Below the pieces are notes generated by a model. That model was not told where the DNA came from and searched no databases. It was given only the letters and a program-made list of their open reading frames with translations. Source: JAATGA01 sp047605605 (GTDB lineage: Bacteria > Pseudomonadota > Alphaproteobacteria > Rhodobacterales > Rhodobacteraceae). From it: 28,463 bases of DNA. Positions 1-8,205 of this stretch are shown piece after piece. Location of the stretch: assembly GCA_047605605.1 (NCBI GenBank), contig JASGFG010000047.1, forward strand, positions 1 to 28,463, written 5' to 3'. Each line of letters begins with the position of its first letter. Position 1 is the first letter of the stretch. A program made the position numbers and the translations under genes.

Positions 1-1986
1 CTGAATGCGATGGAGTTCCGCACGCTGACCAAGCGCGTGGCCGACAAGCTGAAGGTCGAGGCCCCTGCCCCCGCCGCCGCGCCGGTTGCAGCCGACGACC
101 CCGCCCCGCAGCCAGAGGCGCTGCCCTTCGATCATGCCGCCTATGTCGGCATCCGCGACATGGAGACGCTGAACGCCTGGATCGCCGCGATCCAGGATCA
201 GGGCTTTGTCGCGATTGATACCGAAACGACCAGTCTGGACGAGATGCAGGCGGAACTGGTCGGCATCTCGCTGGCGCTGGCGCCGGGCAAGGCGGCCTAT
301 ATCCCCGTCGGCCACAAATCGGGCGGGGGCGATCTGTTCGGGGCGGCGGAACGGGTGGCGGATCAACTGCCGCTGGACGAGGTTCTGGCCGCGCTGAAGC
401 CGGTTCTGCAAGACCCGGCCACGCTGAAGATCGGGCAGAACCTGAAATACGACGCCAAGATCCTGGCGCGTTACGGCATTCAGGTCGCGCCGATCGACGA
501 CACGATGCTGATGTCCTATGCGATGCACGCCGGCCTGCACAATCACGGCATGGACGAACTGTCCGACCGCTATCTGGGCCATACGTGCATCCCGATCAAA
601 TCCCTTATCGGCTCGGGCAAGAGCCAGATCACCTTCGACAAGGTGGCGGTGGATGAGGCGGTGAAATACGCGGCCGAGGATGCCGACGTGACCCTGCGCC
701 TGTGGCAGGCGTTCAAGCCGCAGCTTCACCGCGCCCGCGTGACCACCGTGTATGAGACGCTGGAACGCCCGCTGATCCCGGTTCTGGCGGCGATGGAGAT
801 GGCTGGGGTGCAGGTCGACCGCGATCACCTGTCGCGCATGTCGAACGCCTTCGCGCAAAAGATGGCTGGGCTGGAGGATGAGATCCAGTCCATCGCCGGG
901 GCGAAGTTCAACGTCGGCTCCCCCAAGCAGCTGGGCGAGATCCTGTTCGACCAGATGGGGGTGCCCGGCGGCGAAAAGGGCAAGACCGGCGCCTATGCCA
1001 CCGGGGCCGATGTGCTGGAAGACATCACCACGATGGAAGATACCAACCCCAAAGGGGCGCTGCTGGCCGCGCGGGTGCTTGACTGGCGGCAGGTGTCAAA
1101 GCTGAAATCCACCTATACCGACGCGCTGCAAACCGCGATCAACCCGGATACGGGGCGGGTCCATACGTCATACAGCATCGCCGGGGCGAACACCGGGCGT
1201 CTGGCCTCGACCGACCCCAACCTGCAAAACATCCCCGTCCGCACCGAGGAAGGCCGCCGCATCCGCGAGGCCTTCGTCGCGCCGCGTGGCCGCACCCTCG
1301 TCAGCCTCGACTACAGCCAGATCGAGCTGCGTATCCTGGCCCATATCGCCGACATTCCGGCGCTGAAACAGGCGTTCCTCGACGGGATCGACATTCACGC
1401 CATGACGGCATCCGAGATGTTCAACGTGCCGCTGGACCAGATGACCCCGGAAATCCGCCGCCGGGCCAAGGCGATCAACTTTGGCGTCATCTACGGCATT
1501 TCCGGTTTCGGCCTGGCCCGCAACCTGCGCATTCCGCGGGCCGAGGCGCAGGGGTTCATCGACCGTTACTTTGAACGGTTCCCCGGCATCCGCGAATACA
1601 TGGACCAGACCATCGCCTTCGCCAAGGCGAACGGATTCGTGCAGACCCTGTTCGGGCGCAAGATCCACACGCCGGAAATCAACTCCAAGGGCCCGACCGC
1701 CGGTTTCGCCCGCCGCGCGGCGATCAACGCCCCCATTCAGGGCACGGCGGCCGACGTGATCCGCCGCGCGATGATCCGTATGCCCAAGGCCATCGCGGGC
1801 CTTGATGCCAAGATGCTGCTGCAAGTCCATGACGAGCTGCTGTTCGAGGTCGCGGACGAGGCCGTGGCCCCCCTGACCGCCATCGCGCGCGAGGTGATGG
1901 AGGGGTCGGCGCATCCGGCGGTGACGCTGGACGTGCCGCTGATCGTCGACGCCGGATCGGGGCCGAACTGGGCCGCCGCGCATTAG
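1..1986 (+). CDS. polA: DNA polymerase I (5'-truncated by window edge)
   Basis: Pol I fills gaps in DNA repair and Okazaki-fragment maturation. The frame is open from base 1, so the 5' part is outside the window. About 660 residues are present against roughly 930 in the family, so most of the N-terminal 5'-nuclease domain is missing. Counting from the ATG at 10, the 3'-5' proofreading domain has Asp70 and Glu72 (AIDTET), then NLKYD and YAAEDAD, so it looks active. The polymerase domain has motif A (SLDYSQIELR), motif B (RRRAKAINFGVIYG) and motif C (LQVHDELLFEV). A Pro/Ala-rich linker precedes the exonuclease domain. The TAG stop (1984-1986) overlaps the stop of the convergent SDR gene. Identification is firm. 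The ATG at 10 is probably internal. Confidence 0.97.
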   Translation: MNAMEFRTLTKRVADKLKVEAPAPAAAPVAADDPAPQPEALPFDHAAYVGIRDMETLNAWIAAIQDQGFVAIDTETTSLDEMQAELVGISLALAPGKAAYIPVGHKSGGGDLFGAAERVADQLPLDEVLAALKPVLQDPATLKIGQNLKYDAKILARYGIQVAPIDDTMLMSYAMHAGLHNHGMDELSDRYLGHTCIPIKSLIGSGKSQITFDKVAVDEAVKYAAEDADVTLRLWQAFKPQLHRARVTTVYETLERPLIPVLAAMEMAGVQVDRDHLSRMSNAFAQKMAGLEDEIQSIAGAKFNVGSPKQLGEILFDQMGVPGGEKGKTGAYATGADVLEDITTMEDTNPKGALLAARVLDWRQVSKLKSTYTDALQTAINPDTGRVHTSYSIAGANTGRLASTDPNLQNIPVRTEEGRRIREAFVAPRGRTLVSLDYSQIELRILAHIADIPALKQAFLDGIDIHAMTASEMFNVPLDQMTPEIRRRAKAINFGVIYGISGFGLARNLRIPRAEAQGFIDRYFERFPGIREYMDQTIAFAKANGFVQTLFGRKIHTPEINSKGPTAGFARRAAINAPIQGTAADVIRRAMIRMPKAIAGLDAKMLLQVHDELLFEVADEAVAPLTAIAREVMEGSAHPAVTLDVPLIVDAGSGPNWAAAH

Positions 1987-2792
1987 TGCATGGGCGGCGC
2001 CACGCAATCCAGCAGGCTGCGCCCGCCGTCCAGCACCAGAACCTGCCCGGTCATGAAGGCAGAGGCGTCCGAGGCCAGGAACTGCACCGTCTCCGCAATC
2101 TCGGTCGCAGGGGCGATGCGGCCAAGCGGCGTGCCCGCCACGATGGCGTCGCGCGCATCGGGCATCTCTTTCAGCGCGCCTTGCAGGCTGCCGCTCAGCA
2201 CCGAGCCGAAGGCCACCGCATTCACCCGGATGTGTCTGGGGGCCAGTTCCACCGCCATGGCGCGGGTCATCTGTTCCACCGCCGCCGCCGAGATGGCATA
2301 ACCCAGCAACCCGCGCTGCACCCTTTGCGCCGACAGCGACGACAGGTTGATAATCGACCCCGTCGAAGCCTCGGCCGTCTCGGCCCGCGCGGCCTGCTGG
2401 ATCATCCGCCGCGCCGTCATCTGCGACAGCCGCAGAGCGGTCATCAGGTTCTGCTTCAACATCGCCTCGACGGCATCCTCGTCGGGATTCAGGGGATCGG
2501 ACGGCTGGATCACCCGGCTGCCGTTCACCAGGATGTCGATCCGGTCAAAGGCATCCATCGTCGCCGACAGCAGGTTGGCGATGGTCAGCTTCTGGCACAG
2601 ATCGCCCGCGAACATGCGAACGGGGCCATCGGCGCGGGCCTCCTGCCCCACCTCGTCGGTCAGGCGATCCTCGTCGATGTCGGCGAACATCACATTCGCG
2701 CCCTTGTCGATGAAGTGCCGGGCGATGGCCAGCCCAAGGCCGTTGGCGGCGCCGGTGACGATGGCGGTCTTGCCGGACAGGGCAAAGGACAT
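1983..2792 (-). CDS. SDR-fold protein lacking the catalytic lysine
   Basis: This 269-aa protein has the classical short-chain dehydrogenase/reductase fold. The cofactor loop TGAANGLG is at residues 13-20, a C-terminal LVLDGGRS segment is at 252-259, and SS at 151-152 sits 13 residues before Tyr165. Two hallmarks are altered. The NNAG motif reads NGSR (90-93), and YxxxK reads Y165-AIS-A169, so the catalytic lysine is alanine. Known SDR chemistry needs that lysine, so this is probably a non-catalytic or altered SDR (inference). The substrate is unknown. The ATG start has GGAG upstream. The gene lies 12 bp after the stop of the RsmC-type methyltransferase and is likely cotranscribed with it. Its TAA stop overlaps the polA stop by 3 bases. 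Confidence 0.9.
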   Translation of the reverse strand: MSFALSGKTAIVTGAANGLGLAIARHFIDKGANVMFADIDEDRLTDEVGQEARADGPVRMFAGDLCQKLTIANLLSATMDAFDRIDILVNGSRVIQPSDPLNPDEDAVEAMLKQNLMTALRLSQMTARRMIQQAARAETAEASTGSIINLSSLSAQRVQRGLLGYAISAAAVEQMTRAMAVELAPRHIRVNAVAFGSVLSGSLQGALKEMPDARDAIVAGTPLGRIAPATEIAETVQFLASDASAFMTGQVLVLDGGRSLLDCVAPPMH

Positions 2793-2804
2793 GGGCAGGC
2801 TCCG

Positions 2805-3794
2805 TTAGCGGCTGCGGATCGGAAAGCTGGCGCGGGTCAGGCGAAAGGCGGCATCCCCGCCGATCTCCTGCACCTCGCGGAACAGACCGGGCAGGGCGCG
2901 GTCATAGGGCAGATGGCGGTTGGCGACCATCCACAGATGCCCCGACGGCGCCAGCATCTGCGCGGCGGCCCTGATGAAGGCAAGGCCAAGGTTCGGATCG
3001 GCCTCGCGCCCGGTATGAAAGGGCGGGTTCATCACCACATGGTCCAGCAGACGGTCGGGGCGAAAGCCGGTGGCGTCGGCCCAGTGAAACCGCGCCCTTT
3101 CGTCGGTCACATTCGCCCGCGCGCATTCCAGCGCATCGGCCTCGGCCTCGACCAGGTCCAGACGCTTGACCCTGGGATGCGCCAGGATCGCACGCGACAG
3201 GAACCCCCATCCCGCGCCCAGATCGGCGATATGCCCGCCCAGATCGTCCGGCAGGGCCGCGGCCAGCAGTTCTGAGCCGCGATCCGGCCCGTCGGCTGAA
3301 AACACCCCCGGCAGGGTGCGGAACCCGCCGGGCAGGTCGATGGGCTGAGCCTGCCAGTCCCACAGATCGGCACCGCCGGCAAAGACGAACAGCTTGCCAT
3401 GCGCCTTGGACAGCGGGTCCGACACCTCGACCCGGCCGCGAAGATCCTTCAGCGCGGCATCTATCCCGTCATGCTTCTGCCCATCGACCGCCACCGGGCC
3501 GCCGGGTGCCACCCGCCGGGCCGCATCGGCGATCAGCGCCCTTGCACCGGCGCGCGCGCGCGGCAGGCAGACCAGCGCCGCGACATAGGGCCCCTCGGCC
3601 GCCGCCTGGACGCGATAGCCGCGGGCGAGGAAATGGTCATGGTCGGGCCGGAACCCGGTGATCACCTCGACCCGGTCGGTCGGAAGCGCGGACAGATCGT
3701 CGCCCGCCCGCGGCCGGAATACCGCAATCACCCCCGATGACGGGGGCACGAAGACGCCGCTTTCCAGCGCAAGGTCAAGTCGGGCGGAACGCAT
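2805..3794 (-). CDS. RsmC-type class I SAM-dependent methyltransferase
   Basis: This 329-aa protein resembles RsmC/RlmG-type RNA guanine-N2 methyltransferases. RsmC modifies G1207 of 16S rRNA in E. coli. The N-terminal half (about 1-160) looks like the degenerate methyltransferase-like domain typical of the family. The C-terminal half has SAM motif I DLGAGWGFLS (191-200), an acidic LVEAEAD after the next strand (214-220), and the catalytic NPPF (256-259) typical of N2-guanine and related amino methyltransferases. The ATG at 3794 has no good Shine-Dalgarno sequence. It starts 28 bp after the clpS stop, so it is likely read through from clpS. The exact target (16S G1207 or 23S G1835) cannot be decided from sequence alone. 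Confidence 0.85.
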   Translation of the reverse strand: MRSARLDLALESGVFVPPSSGVIAVFRPRAGDDLSALPTDRVEVITGFRPDHDHFLARGYRVQAAAEGPYVAALVCLPRARAGARALIADAARRVAPGGPVAVDGQKHDGIDAALKDLRGRVEVSDPLSKAHGKLFVFAGGADLWDWQAQPIDLPGGFRTLPGVFSADGPDRGSELLAAALPDDLGGHIADLGAGWGFLSRAILAHPRVKRLDLVEAEADALECARANVTDERARFHWADATGFRPDRLLDHVVMNPPFHTGREADPNLGLAFIRAAAQMLAPSGHLWMVANRHLPYDRALPGLFREVQEIGGDAAFRLTRASFPIRSR

Positions 3795-3822
3795 CGGCGG
3801 GCGACCAGTCAGGGCCTGCGCC

Positions 3823-4143
3823 CTATTCTTTTTCCATGGTGCATTGCAGCGGATGCTGGTGGCGGCGGGCGAAATCCATCACCTGCGCGACCTTGGTTTC
3901 CGCCACCTCGAACGAAAAGACGCCCACGACCGCCAGCCCCTTCTTGTGGACGGTCAGCATGATCTCGAACGCCTGGGCATGGGACAGGCCAAAGAACCGC
4001 TCCAGTATGTGGACGACGAATTCCATCGGGGTGTAATCGTCGTTCAGCAGCAGCACCTTGTACATCGGCGGGCGCTGCGTCCGGGTGCGCGTCTTGGTCA
4101 GGACCTGCGAATCGTTGCCCGATCCGTCCTTCTTGTCGGCCAT
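3823..4143 (-). CDS. clpS: ATP-dependent Clp protease adaptor ClpS
   Basis: ClpS delivers N-degron substrates to ClpAP. The 106-aa protein has a short flexible N-terminal tail followed by the conserved core: YKVLLLNDDYTPMEFVV, then HAQAFEIMLTVHKKG and GVFSFEVAETK, ending in HPLQCTMEKE. The NDD segment and nearby Met/Leu residues line the N-degron pocket. The frame stays open far upstream. I chose the ATG at 4143 (MADKKDG) because family members start about there. An ATG at 4176, giving 11 extra residues, is possible, and neither has a good Shine-Dalgarno sequence. ClpA is often a neighbour in related bacteria but is absent here; the next gene downstream is the RsmC-type methyltransferase. Confidence 0.95.
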   Translation of the reverse strand: MADKKDGSGNDSQVLTKTRTRTQRPPMYKVLLLNDDYTPMEFVVHILERFFGLSHAQAFEIMLTVHKKGLAVVGVFSFEVAETKVAQVMDFARRHQHPLQCTMEKE

Positions 4144-4320
4144 GAGAAGGGGCGTAAGGGCCAAGGAAAGCTCCATGTCCGGGGACAGAGTCGAAAGGGG
4201 AAGATCCACGGGCGGAAATATAACGCTTTTTCCCCCCGCGAAAAGAGGGCGGTCGCCAGATCGCACGGGATTGCCTGTCGGCGCGCCGCGCGGCACCCTT
4301 GGCCCGGCAGGAGGAACGGG
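4144..4320. promoter_or_regulatory. Divergent intergenic region, clpS / HAD phosphatase
   Basis: This 177-bp gap separates divergent clpS and the HAD gene, so it must hold promoters for both. A short A/T-rich core around 4216-4235 (aaatataacgctttttc) is the only AT-rich block. It offers -10-like hexamers on either strand, TATAAC on plus and TATATT on minus. No convincing -35 box could be paired with either. The position is inferred from gene orientation, not from a clear consensus. Confidence 0.35.
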
Positions 4321-5028
4321 ATGCTGACCACCATCGGATTCGATGCCGACGACACGCTCTGGCACAACGAGACCTTCTTCCGGCTGACGCAGGACAGGTT
4401 TGCCGCGCTGCTGGCCGATCATGCCGATCCGGCCCATCTGTCCGAACGGCTGGTCGCGGCCGAACGGCGCAATGTCGGGCGCTATGGCTTTGGCATCAAG
4501 GGGTTCGTCCTGTCGATGATCGAAACCGCCATCGAGATCACCGAGGCCCGGGTCCCCGCCGCGACCATCGCCGAGATCATGGCCGCCGGGCGCGAGATGC
4601 TGGATCATCCCGTCGACCTGCTGCCCCATGCGCGCGAAGCGGTGACGGCGCTGTCGGATCGCTATCGCGTGGTGCTGATCACCAAGGGCGACCTGCTGGA
4701 TCAGGAGCGCAAGCTGGCTCAATCCGGTCTGGGCGACCTGTTCCACGGGGTCGAGATCGTGTCGGACAAGACCCCCGAGGTCTACCGCCGGATCTTTGCC
4801 CGTCATGGCGACGGGGCCGACCGGGCGATGATGGTCGGAAACTCGCTGAAATCCGATGTCATTCCGGTGATCGAGGCGGGCGGCTGGGGTGTCCATGTGC
4901 CGCATGGATTGACCTGGGCGCTGGAACACGCCGATCCGCCGCAGGGCAATGCGCGGTTTCATGTGGTGGACAGCCTTGCAAGCCTGGCCGATCTTGTGGA
5001 GAATATCGCGACCCACCCCAAGGGATAG
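4321..5028 (+). CDS. HAD-superfamily hydrolase (phosphatase-like)
   Basis: This 235-aa haloacid-dehalogenase-type hydrolase has motif I DADDTLW, with Asp8 the probable nucleophile, Asp10 the acid/base and Thr12. Motif II is the Thr of LITKGD, motif III is the Lys of SDKTPEVYRR, and motif IV is VGNSLKSDV. A helical cap lies between motifs I and II (about 20-95). The substrate is likely a small phosphorylated metabolite but cannot be named; YjjG-like or phosphoglycolate phosphatase-like annotations would be over-reading. The ATG at 4321 is strongly supported by GGAGG seven bases upstream. The open frame extends further upstream, but that part has no family similarity. A terminator-like hairpin follows the gene. 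Confidence 0.9.
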   Translation: MLTTIGFDADDTLWHNETFFRLTQDRFAALLADHADPAHLSERLVAAERRNVGRYGFGIKGFVLSMIETAIEITEARVPAATIAEIMAAGREMLDHPVDLLPHAREAVTALSDRYRVVLITKGDLLDQERKLAQSGLGDLFHGVEIVSDKTPEVYRRIFARHGDGADRAMMVGNSLKSDVIPVIEAGGWGVHVPHGLTWALEHADPPQGNARFHVVDSLASLADLVENIATHPKG

Positions 5029-5063
5029 TGGTGTTGCGCCGATGCAGTAGATGAACAGTGGCT

Positions 5064-5100
5064 GAAAACCCTTTGAAATTCGGGGGTTTTCTGATTTGTT
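5064..5100 (+). terminator. Terminator-like hairpin after the HAD gene
   Basis: GAAAACCC (5064-5071) pairs perfectly with GGGTTTTC (5084-5091) around a 12-base loop, and is followed by a moderately T-rich tail (tgatttgtt). It lies 36 bp after the HAD stop and before the carboxypeptidase gene. It fits a weak intrinsic terminator and suggests that the next gene has its own promoter. Confidence 0.5.
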
Positions 5101-5179
5101 ACCCCGTGTTACGATTTGTTTCAAGGCAAAGCCCCTGCGTTCAAGACGGGGGCGTGAAGGCAGTATAAGGGACAGGCAG

Positions 5180-6997
5180 ATGGCACCGTCGCTGGGGCAG
5201 TATGTCCGCAATTTCATGTTTCTGGTCGGCATCACCGTGCTTGCCGCATGTTCGGCTGCGCGCCAGTCGGATGCCGCGCCCTATGCGGCCTATGTGATGG
5301 ATGCCCGCACCGGCCAGACGCTTTATTCGGAAAACGCGGACACGCGGCTGCATCCCGCCTCGCTGACCAAGATGATGACGCTCTACATCACCTTTCAGGA
5401 GATCGAGCGGGGCAACATCAGTCTCGATTCCATCGTCACCGTGTCCAAGAACGCCGCGGCGCAACCGCCCTCGCGCCTTGGGCTGAAGGCCGGACAGAAG
5501 ATCGCGGTGCGCTATCTGATTCGCGCGGCGGCGGTGAAATCGGCCAATGACGCGGCGGCGGCGCTTGGCGATTTCATCGGGGGCAACCAGGCGAACTTTG
5601 CCACCCGGATGACAAAGACCGCGCGGGCGCTTGGCATGGCGAACACGACCTTCAAGAACGCCAACGGCCTGACCGCGCCGGGGCACCTGTCCACCGCGCA
5701 TGACATGTCGATCCTGGGGCGGCACCTGTTCTACGACTTTCCCCAGTATTACAACATCTTCTCGCGCCGCACGGCCGATGCGGGCGTGGCGCAGGTGGCC
5801 AGCACCAACCGCCGCTTCCTGGACGCCTATGAAGGCGCGGACGGTATCAAGACCGGCTATACCGTGCCGGCCGGGTTCAACCTGACCGCCTCGGCCCAGC
5901 GGGGGAACGTGCGCATCATCGCTACCGTCTTCGGCGGCCAGTCGACCGCGCACCGCAACCAGAAAGTGTCGGAACTGCTGGACCTCGGCTTCCGCAAGGC
6001 GCCGGCCAACACCAATACCAAGGTGCCCGCAGCGCCCGCCTATACCGGCGACGACCTGATCGCCGATGCCGATACCGATCTGCCCGAAGTCGCGGGCGGC
6101 GCGGGCAAGACCATCCGCGTGTCCATGGCGATGCAATCCTCGCGCCGCCCGGCGGCGCGGCCGGATGCGGCCCATGTCGCGGCGGCGGCGGTTGCCGTGG
6201 CGGCGATGCAGGACGACATCGCCGGTGCGCTGGCCGAAGCGACCGCCCCCGAACCGGAGCCCGGCACGCTGGACGCGCAGGTTGCCGCGCTGAACGAAAA
6301 CACCGACGAGGAAGCGGCCGAGGGGCAGACGGCGCCCGATCAGCCCGCACCGGAACAGGTCGCGGCGGGTGAGACCCAGTCCATCCGCCCTGCGGCACGC
6401 CCGGCAGCACTGATGGCGCCTGCCGCCCCCCCGGTGCCCGAAACCCAGGTGGCCAAACTGGAACCCGAAGCGGGCAGCGTGGTCGCCCTGTCGGCCCCGG
6501 CGCCCACCCGCCCTGCCGCCGCAGCGGCCCCCGCAGCCAAGGTGGCGCAGGCACGCACCGAACTTGCCCCGGTCGCCCCGGCGCCCGTGCCCTTTGCCGC
6601 CGCCGATGCCACGACCGAGGCGATGGCCGGGGGCCAGCCGGTGGAGCTGGCCGCGATGGCCGTGCCCAAGCCCAAGCGGAATGCGCCGATCTACGAAACC
6701 GCCCAGGCCCGCCCCAAGGCGCGCGCAGAGGAGGAGGTTGTTTCCCGCGTCTCGACCTCGGGCGGGCGGCATTACGGCATCAACGTCGGCCGGTTCAACA
6801 CCCGCATGGGGGCCGAGGCCGCGCTGACCAAGACCCAGCTTTCCGAAAGCGCCACCCTGAACGGTGCGCTGCGCAAGGTGGTGCAGGGCAAAAGCGGCTT
6901 TGACGGCGTGTATATGGGGCTGACGCAGGAACAGGCCGAACGCGCCTGTGCCCGGCTTCAGGCCCGCGCGATGCAGTGCTTTACCATCGGCGAATGA
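5180..6997 (+). CDS. D-alanyl-D-alanine carboxypeptidase with SPOR domain
   Basis: This 605-aa penicillin-binding protein of the S11 family (DacA/C/F type) trims D-Ala from peptidoglycan pentapeptides in the periplasm. Catalytic motifs are in order: S61-LTK64 (SxxK), S121-AN (SxN) and K224-TG (KTG). A hydrophobic export signal covers about 11-24. It ends in LAAC (21-24), which fits a lipobox, so the protein could be a lipoprotein; cleavage after a later Ala is also possible. A long Ala/Pro-rich linker (about 310-525) leads to a C-terminal SPOR domain (about 530-605), which binds denuded septal glycan and suggests a division-site role. I chose the ATG at 5180 (aaggga upstream), where the signal peptide begins; a TTG at 5096 is also in frame. 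The FAH gene follows after 4 bp. Confidence 0.93.
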   Translation: MAPSLGQYVRNFMFLVGITVLAACSAARQSDAAPYAAYVMDARTGQTLYSENADTRLHPASLTKMMTLYITFQEIERGNISLDSIVTVSKNAAAQPPSRLGLKAGQKIAVRYLIRAAAVKSANDAAAALGDFIGGNQANFATRMTKTARALGMANTTFKNANGLTAPGHLSTAHDMSILGRHLFYDFPQYYNIFSRRTADAGVAQVASTNRRFLDAYEGADGIKTGYTVPAGFNLTASAQRGNVRIIATVFGGQSTAHRNQKVSELLDLGFRKAPANTNTKVPAAPAYTGDDLIADADTDLPEVAGGAGKTIRVSMAMQSSRRPAARPDAAHVAAAAVAVAAMQDDIAGALAEATAPEPEPGTLDAQVAALNENTDEEAAEGQTAPDQPAPEQVAAGETQSIRPAARPAALMAPAAPPVPETQVAKLEPEAGSVVALSAPAPTRPAAAAAPAAKVAQARTELAPVAPAPVPFAAADATTEAMAGGQPVELAAMAVPKPKRNAPIYETAQARPKARAEEEVVSRVSTSGGRHYGINVGRFNTRMGAEAALTKTQLSESATLNGALRKVVQGKSGFDGVYMGLTQEQAERACARLQARAMQCFTIGE

Positions 6998-7001
6998 TCC
7001 C

Positions 7002-7682
7002 ATGGGCTTCGTGATCCCCGCCCCCGCCCAGGCCAGCGTCGCCATCGCCGGCAGCGCCGACCGCTTTCCCGTGCGGCGCATCTTTTGCGTGGGGCGCAAC
7101 TATGCCGATCATGCGCGCGAGATGGGGGCCGACCCCGACCGCGAGCCGCCGTTCTTTTTCACCAAGCCCGCCGATGCGGTGGTCGACAGCGGCAGCACCA
7201 TCCCCTATCCGCCCGAAACTCAGGATCTGCATTTCGAGACGGAACTGGTCGTCGCCATCGGCAAGGGCGGCCGCGACATTGCCGAGGGGCAGGCGCTGGC
7301 CCATGTCTGGGGCTATGCCTGCGGCAACGACCTGACGCGGCGCGACATGCAGAACCTGGCGAAACAGATGCGGCGGCCCTGGGACATGTCCAAGGGGTTC
7401 GACCATTCGGCGGTCGTCGGGCCTTTGCAGCCGGGACAGGCGGTGCCGCAGGGCCGCATCGCCGGGCTGCTGGATGGCGAGGTCCGGCAGCAGGCCACCA
7501 TCGCCGACATGATCTGGCCGGTCGAAGGGGTGATCGCGCATCTGTCCCGGCTGGTGGAACTGGCGCCGGGCGATCTGATCTTTACCGGCACGCCCGCGGG
7601 CGTGGGCGCGATTGCGCCGGGACAAAGCTTTGCCGTGGAAATCGACGGGCTGATGCCTGCGACCGTGACGGTCAGGGCCTGA
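7002..7682 (+). CDS. Fumarylacetoacetate hydrolase family protein
   Basis: This 226-aa protein of the FAH/2-hydroxyhepta-2,4-diene-1,7-dioate isomerase superfamily cleaves or isomerises C-C bonds in beta-keto acids with a divalent metal. Visible marks are RRIFCVGRNYADHARE (25-40), FFFTKPADAV (51-60), the metal ligands Glu79 and Glu81 in HFETELVVAIG, Asp110 in GNDLTRRD, and the C-terminal LIFTGTPAGVG. Length fits the short bacterial single-domain form (fumarylpyruvate hydrolase, YcgM/FAHD1-like, including oxaloacetate decarboxylase types). The substrate is undetermined. The ATG at 7002 is 4 bp after the carboxypeptidase stop, suggesting coupled translation. An in-frame upstream ATG at 6948 would overlap that gene and is unlikely. 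Its 3' end overlaps the convergent L,D-transpeptidase by 11 bp. Confidence 0.9.
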   Translation: MGFVIPAPAQASVAIAGSADRFPVRRIFCVGRNYADHAREMGADPDREPPFFFTKPADAVVDSGSTIPYPPETQDLHFETELVVAIGKGGRDIAEGQALAHVWGYACGNDLTRRDMQNLAKQMRRPWDMSKGFDHSAVVGPLQPGQAVPQGRIAGLLDGEVRQQATIADMIWPVEGVIAHLSRLVELAPGDLIFTGTPAGVGAIAPGQSFAVEIDGLMPATVTVRA

Positions 7683-8205
7683 TCTCGACCGTGGTTCCCA
7701 CCGCGACGGCGGCGAAAAGCTCGGCAATCTCGTCATTCGTCACGGCGATGCAGCCGGCGGTCCAGTCGCCCGGAACCTTCATCCCGGCGGGCACGACATT
7801 CGGCTGGCCGTGGATCATGATGTCGCCGCCGGGGTCATATCCGCCCGTCGCCGCCCGCGCCCGGTCGCCGGCCCGCGGGTAATCCAGCCCCAGCGACAGG
7901 TGATAGGCGCTTTGCGCATTGCGCCGGTCGATGCGAAAAACGCCCTCGGGCGTCTTGCCGTCGCCCTGCCGGATCTTGTCGCCCTCGGGCGCAAAGCCAA
8001 GGGCGATGCGATATTCGCGCAGCCTCTGCCCGTCGCGGAACACCACCATCCGCCGCGCGGATTTCTCGACCAGAATGCGGTCGACCGGCCCGCTCAGCGG
8101 CGGCTGCACGGCCACCGGCGGCGGAACGGCGTGCAGATGCAGCCAGACGGCCCCCAGGATCAACGCCAGGCAAAGGGCCGAAAAGGCCCTTGCCAGACGC
8201 CTCAT
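7672..8205 (-). CDS. Exported L,D-transpeptidase (YkuD domain)
   Basis: This 177-aa protein has an N-terminal signal anchor (about 6-24) and a YkuD catalytic domain (about 42-175). The conserved His is H132 (IMIHG) and the nucleophile is C152 in DWTAGCIAVTN. YkuD enzymes form 3-3 peptidoglycan crosslinks, attach lipoproteins, or hydrolyse such links. The GCIAVTN variant, in place of the commoner SHGCIR, is seen in small gram-negative members of the YafK/DpaA-like side of the family, so an amidase-like role is possible (inference). The ATG overlaps the stop of the upstream aminotransferase gene (ATGA), which fixes the start. The 3' end overlaps the convergent FAH gene by 11 bp. Confidence 0.9.
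   Translation of the reverse strand: MRRLARAFSALCLALILGAVWLHLHAVPPPVAVQPPLSGPVDRILVEKSARRMVVFRDGQRLREYRIALGFAPEGDKIRQGDGKTPEGVFRIDRRNAQSAYHLSLGLDYPRAGDRARAATGGYDPGGDIMIHGQPNVVPAGMKVPGDWTAGCIAVTNDEIAELFAAVAVGTTVEIRP

Noticed and set aside
3823..5235. A 470-residue extended form of clpS
   Set aside because: Only the last 106 residues match ClpS; the upstream part is antisense to the HAD gene, which has its own ribosome binding site.
5141..7099. A 652-codon open frame on the minus strand opposite the carboxypeptidase gene
   Set aside because: Arg/Gly/His-rich composition and no domain; it is the mirror of strong third-position G/C bias in the real plus-strand gene.
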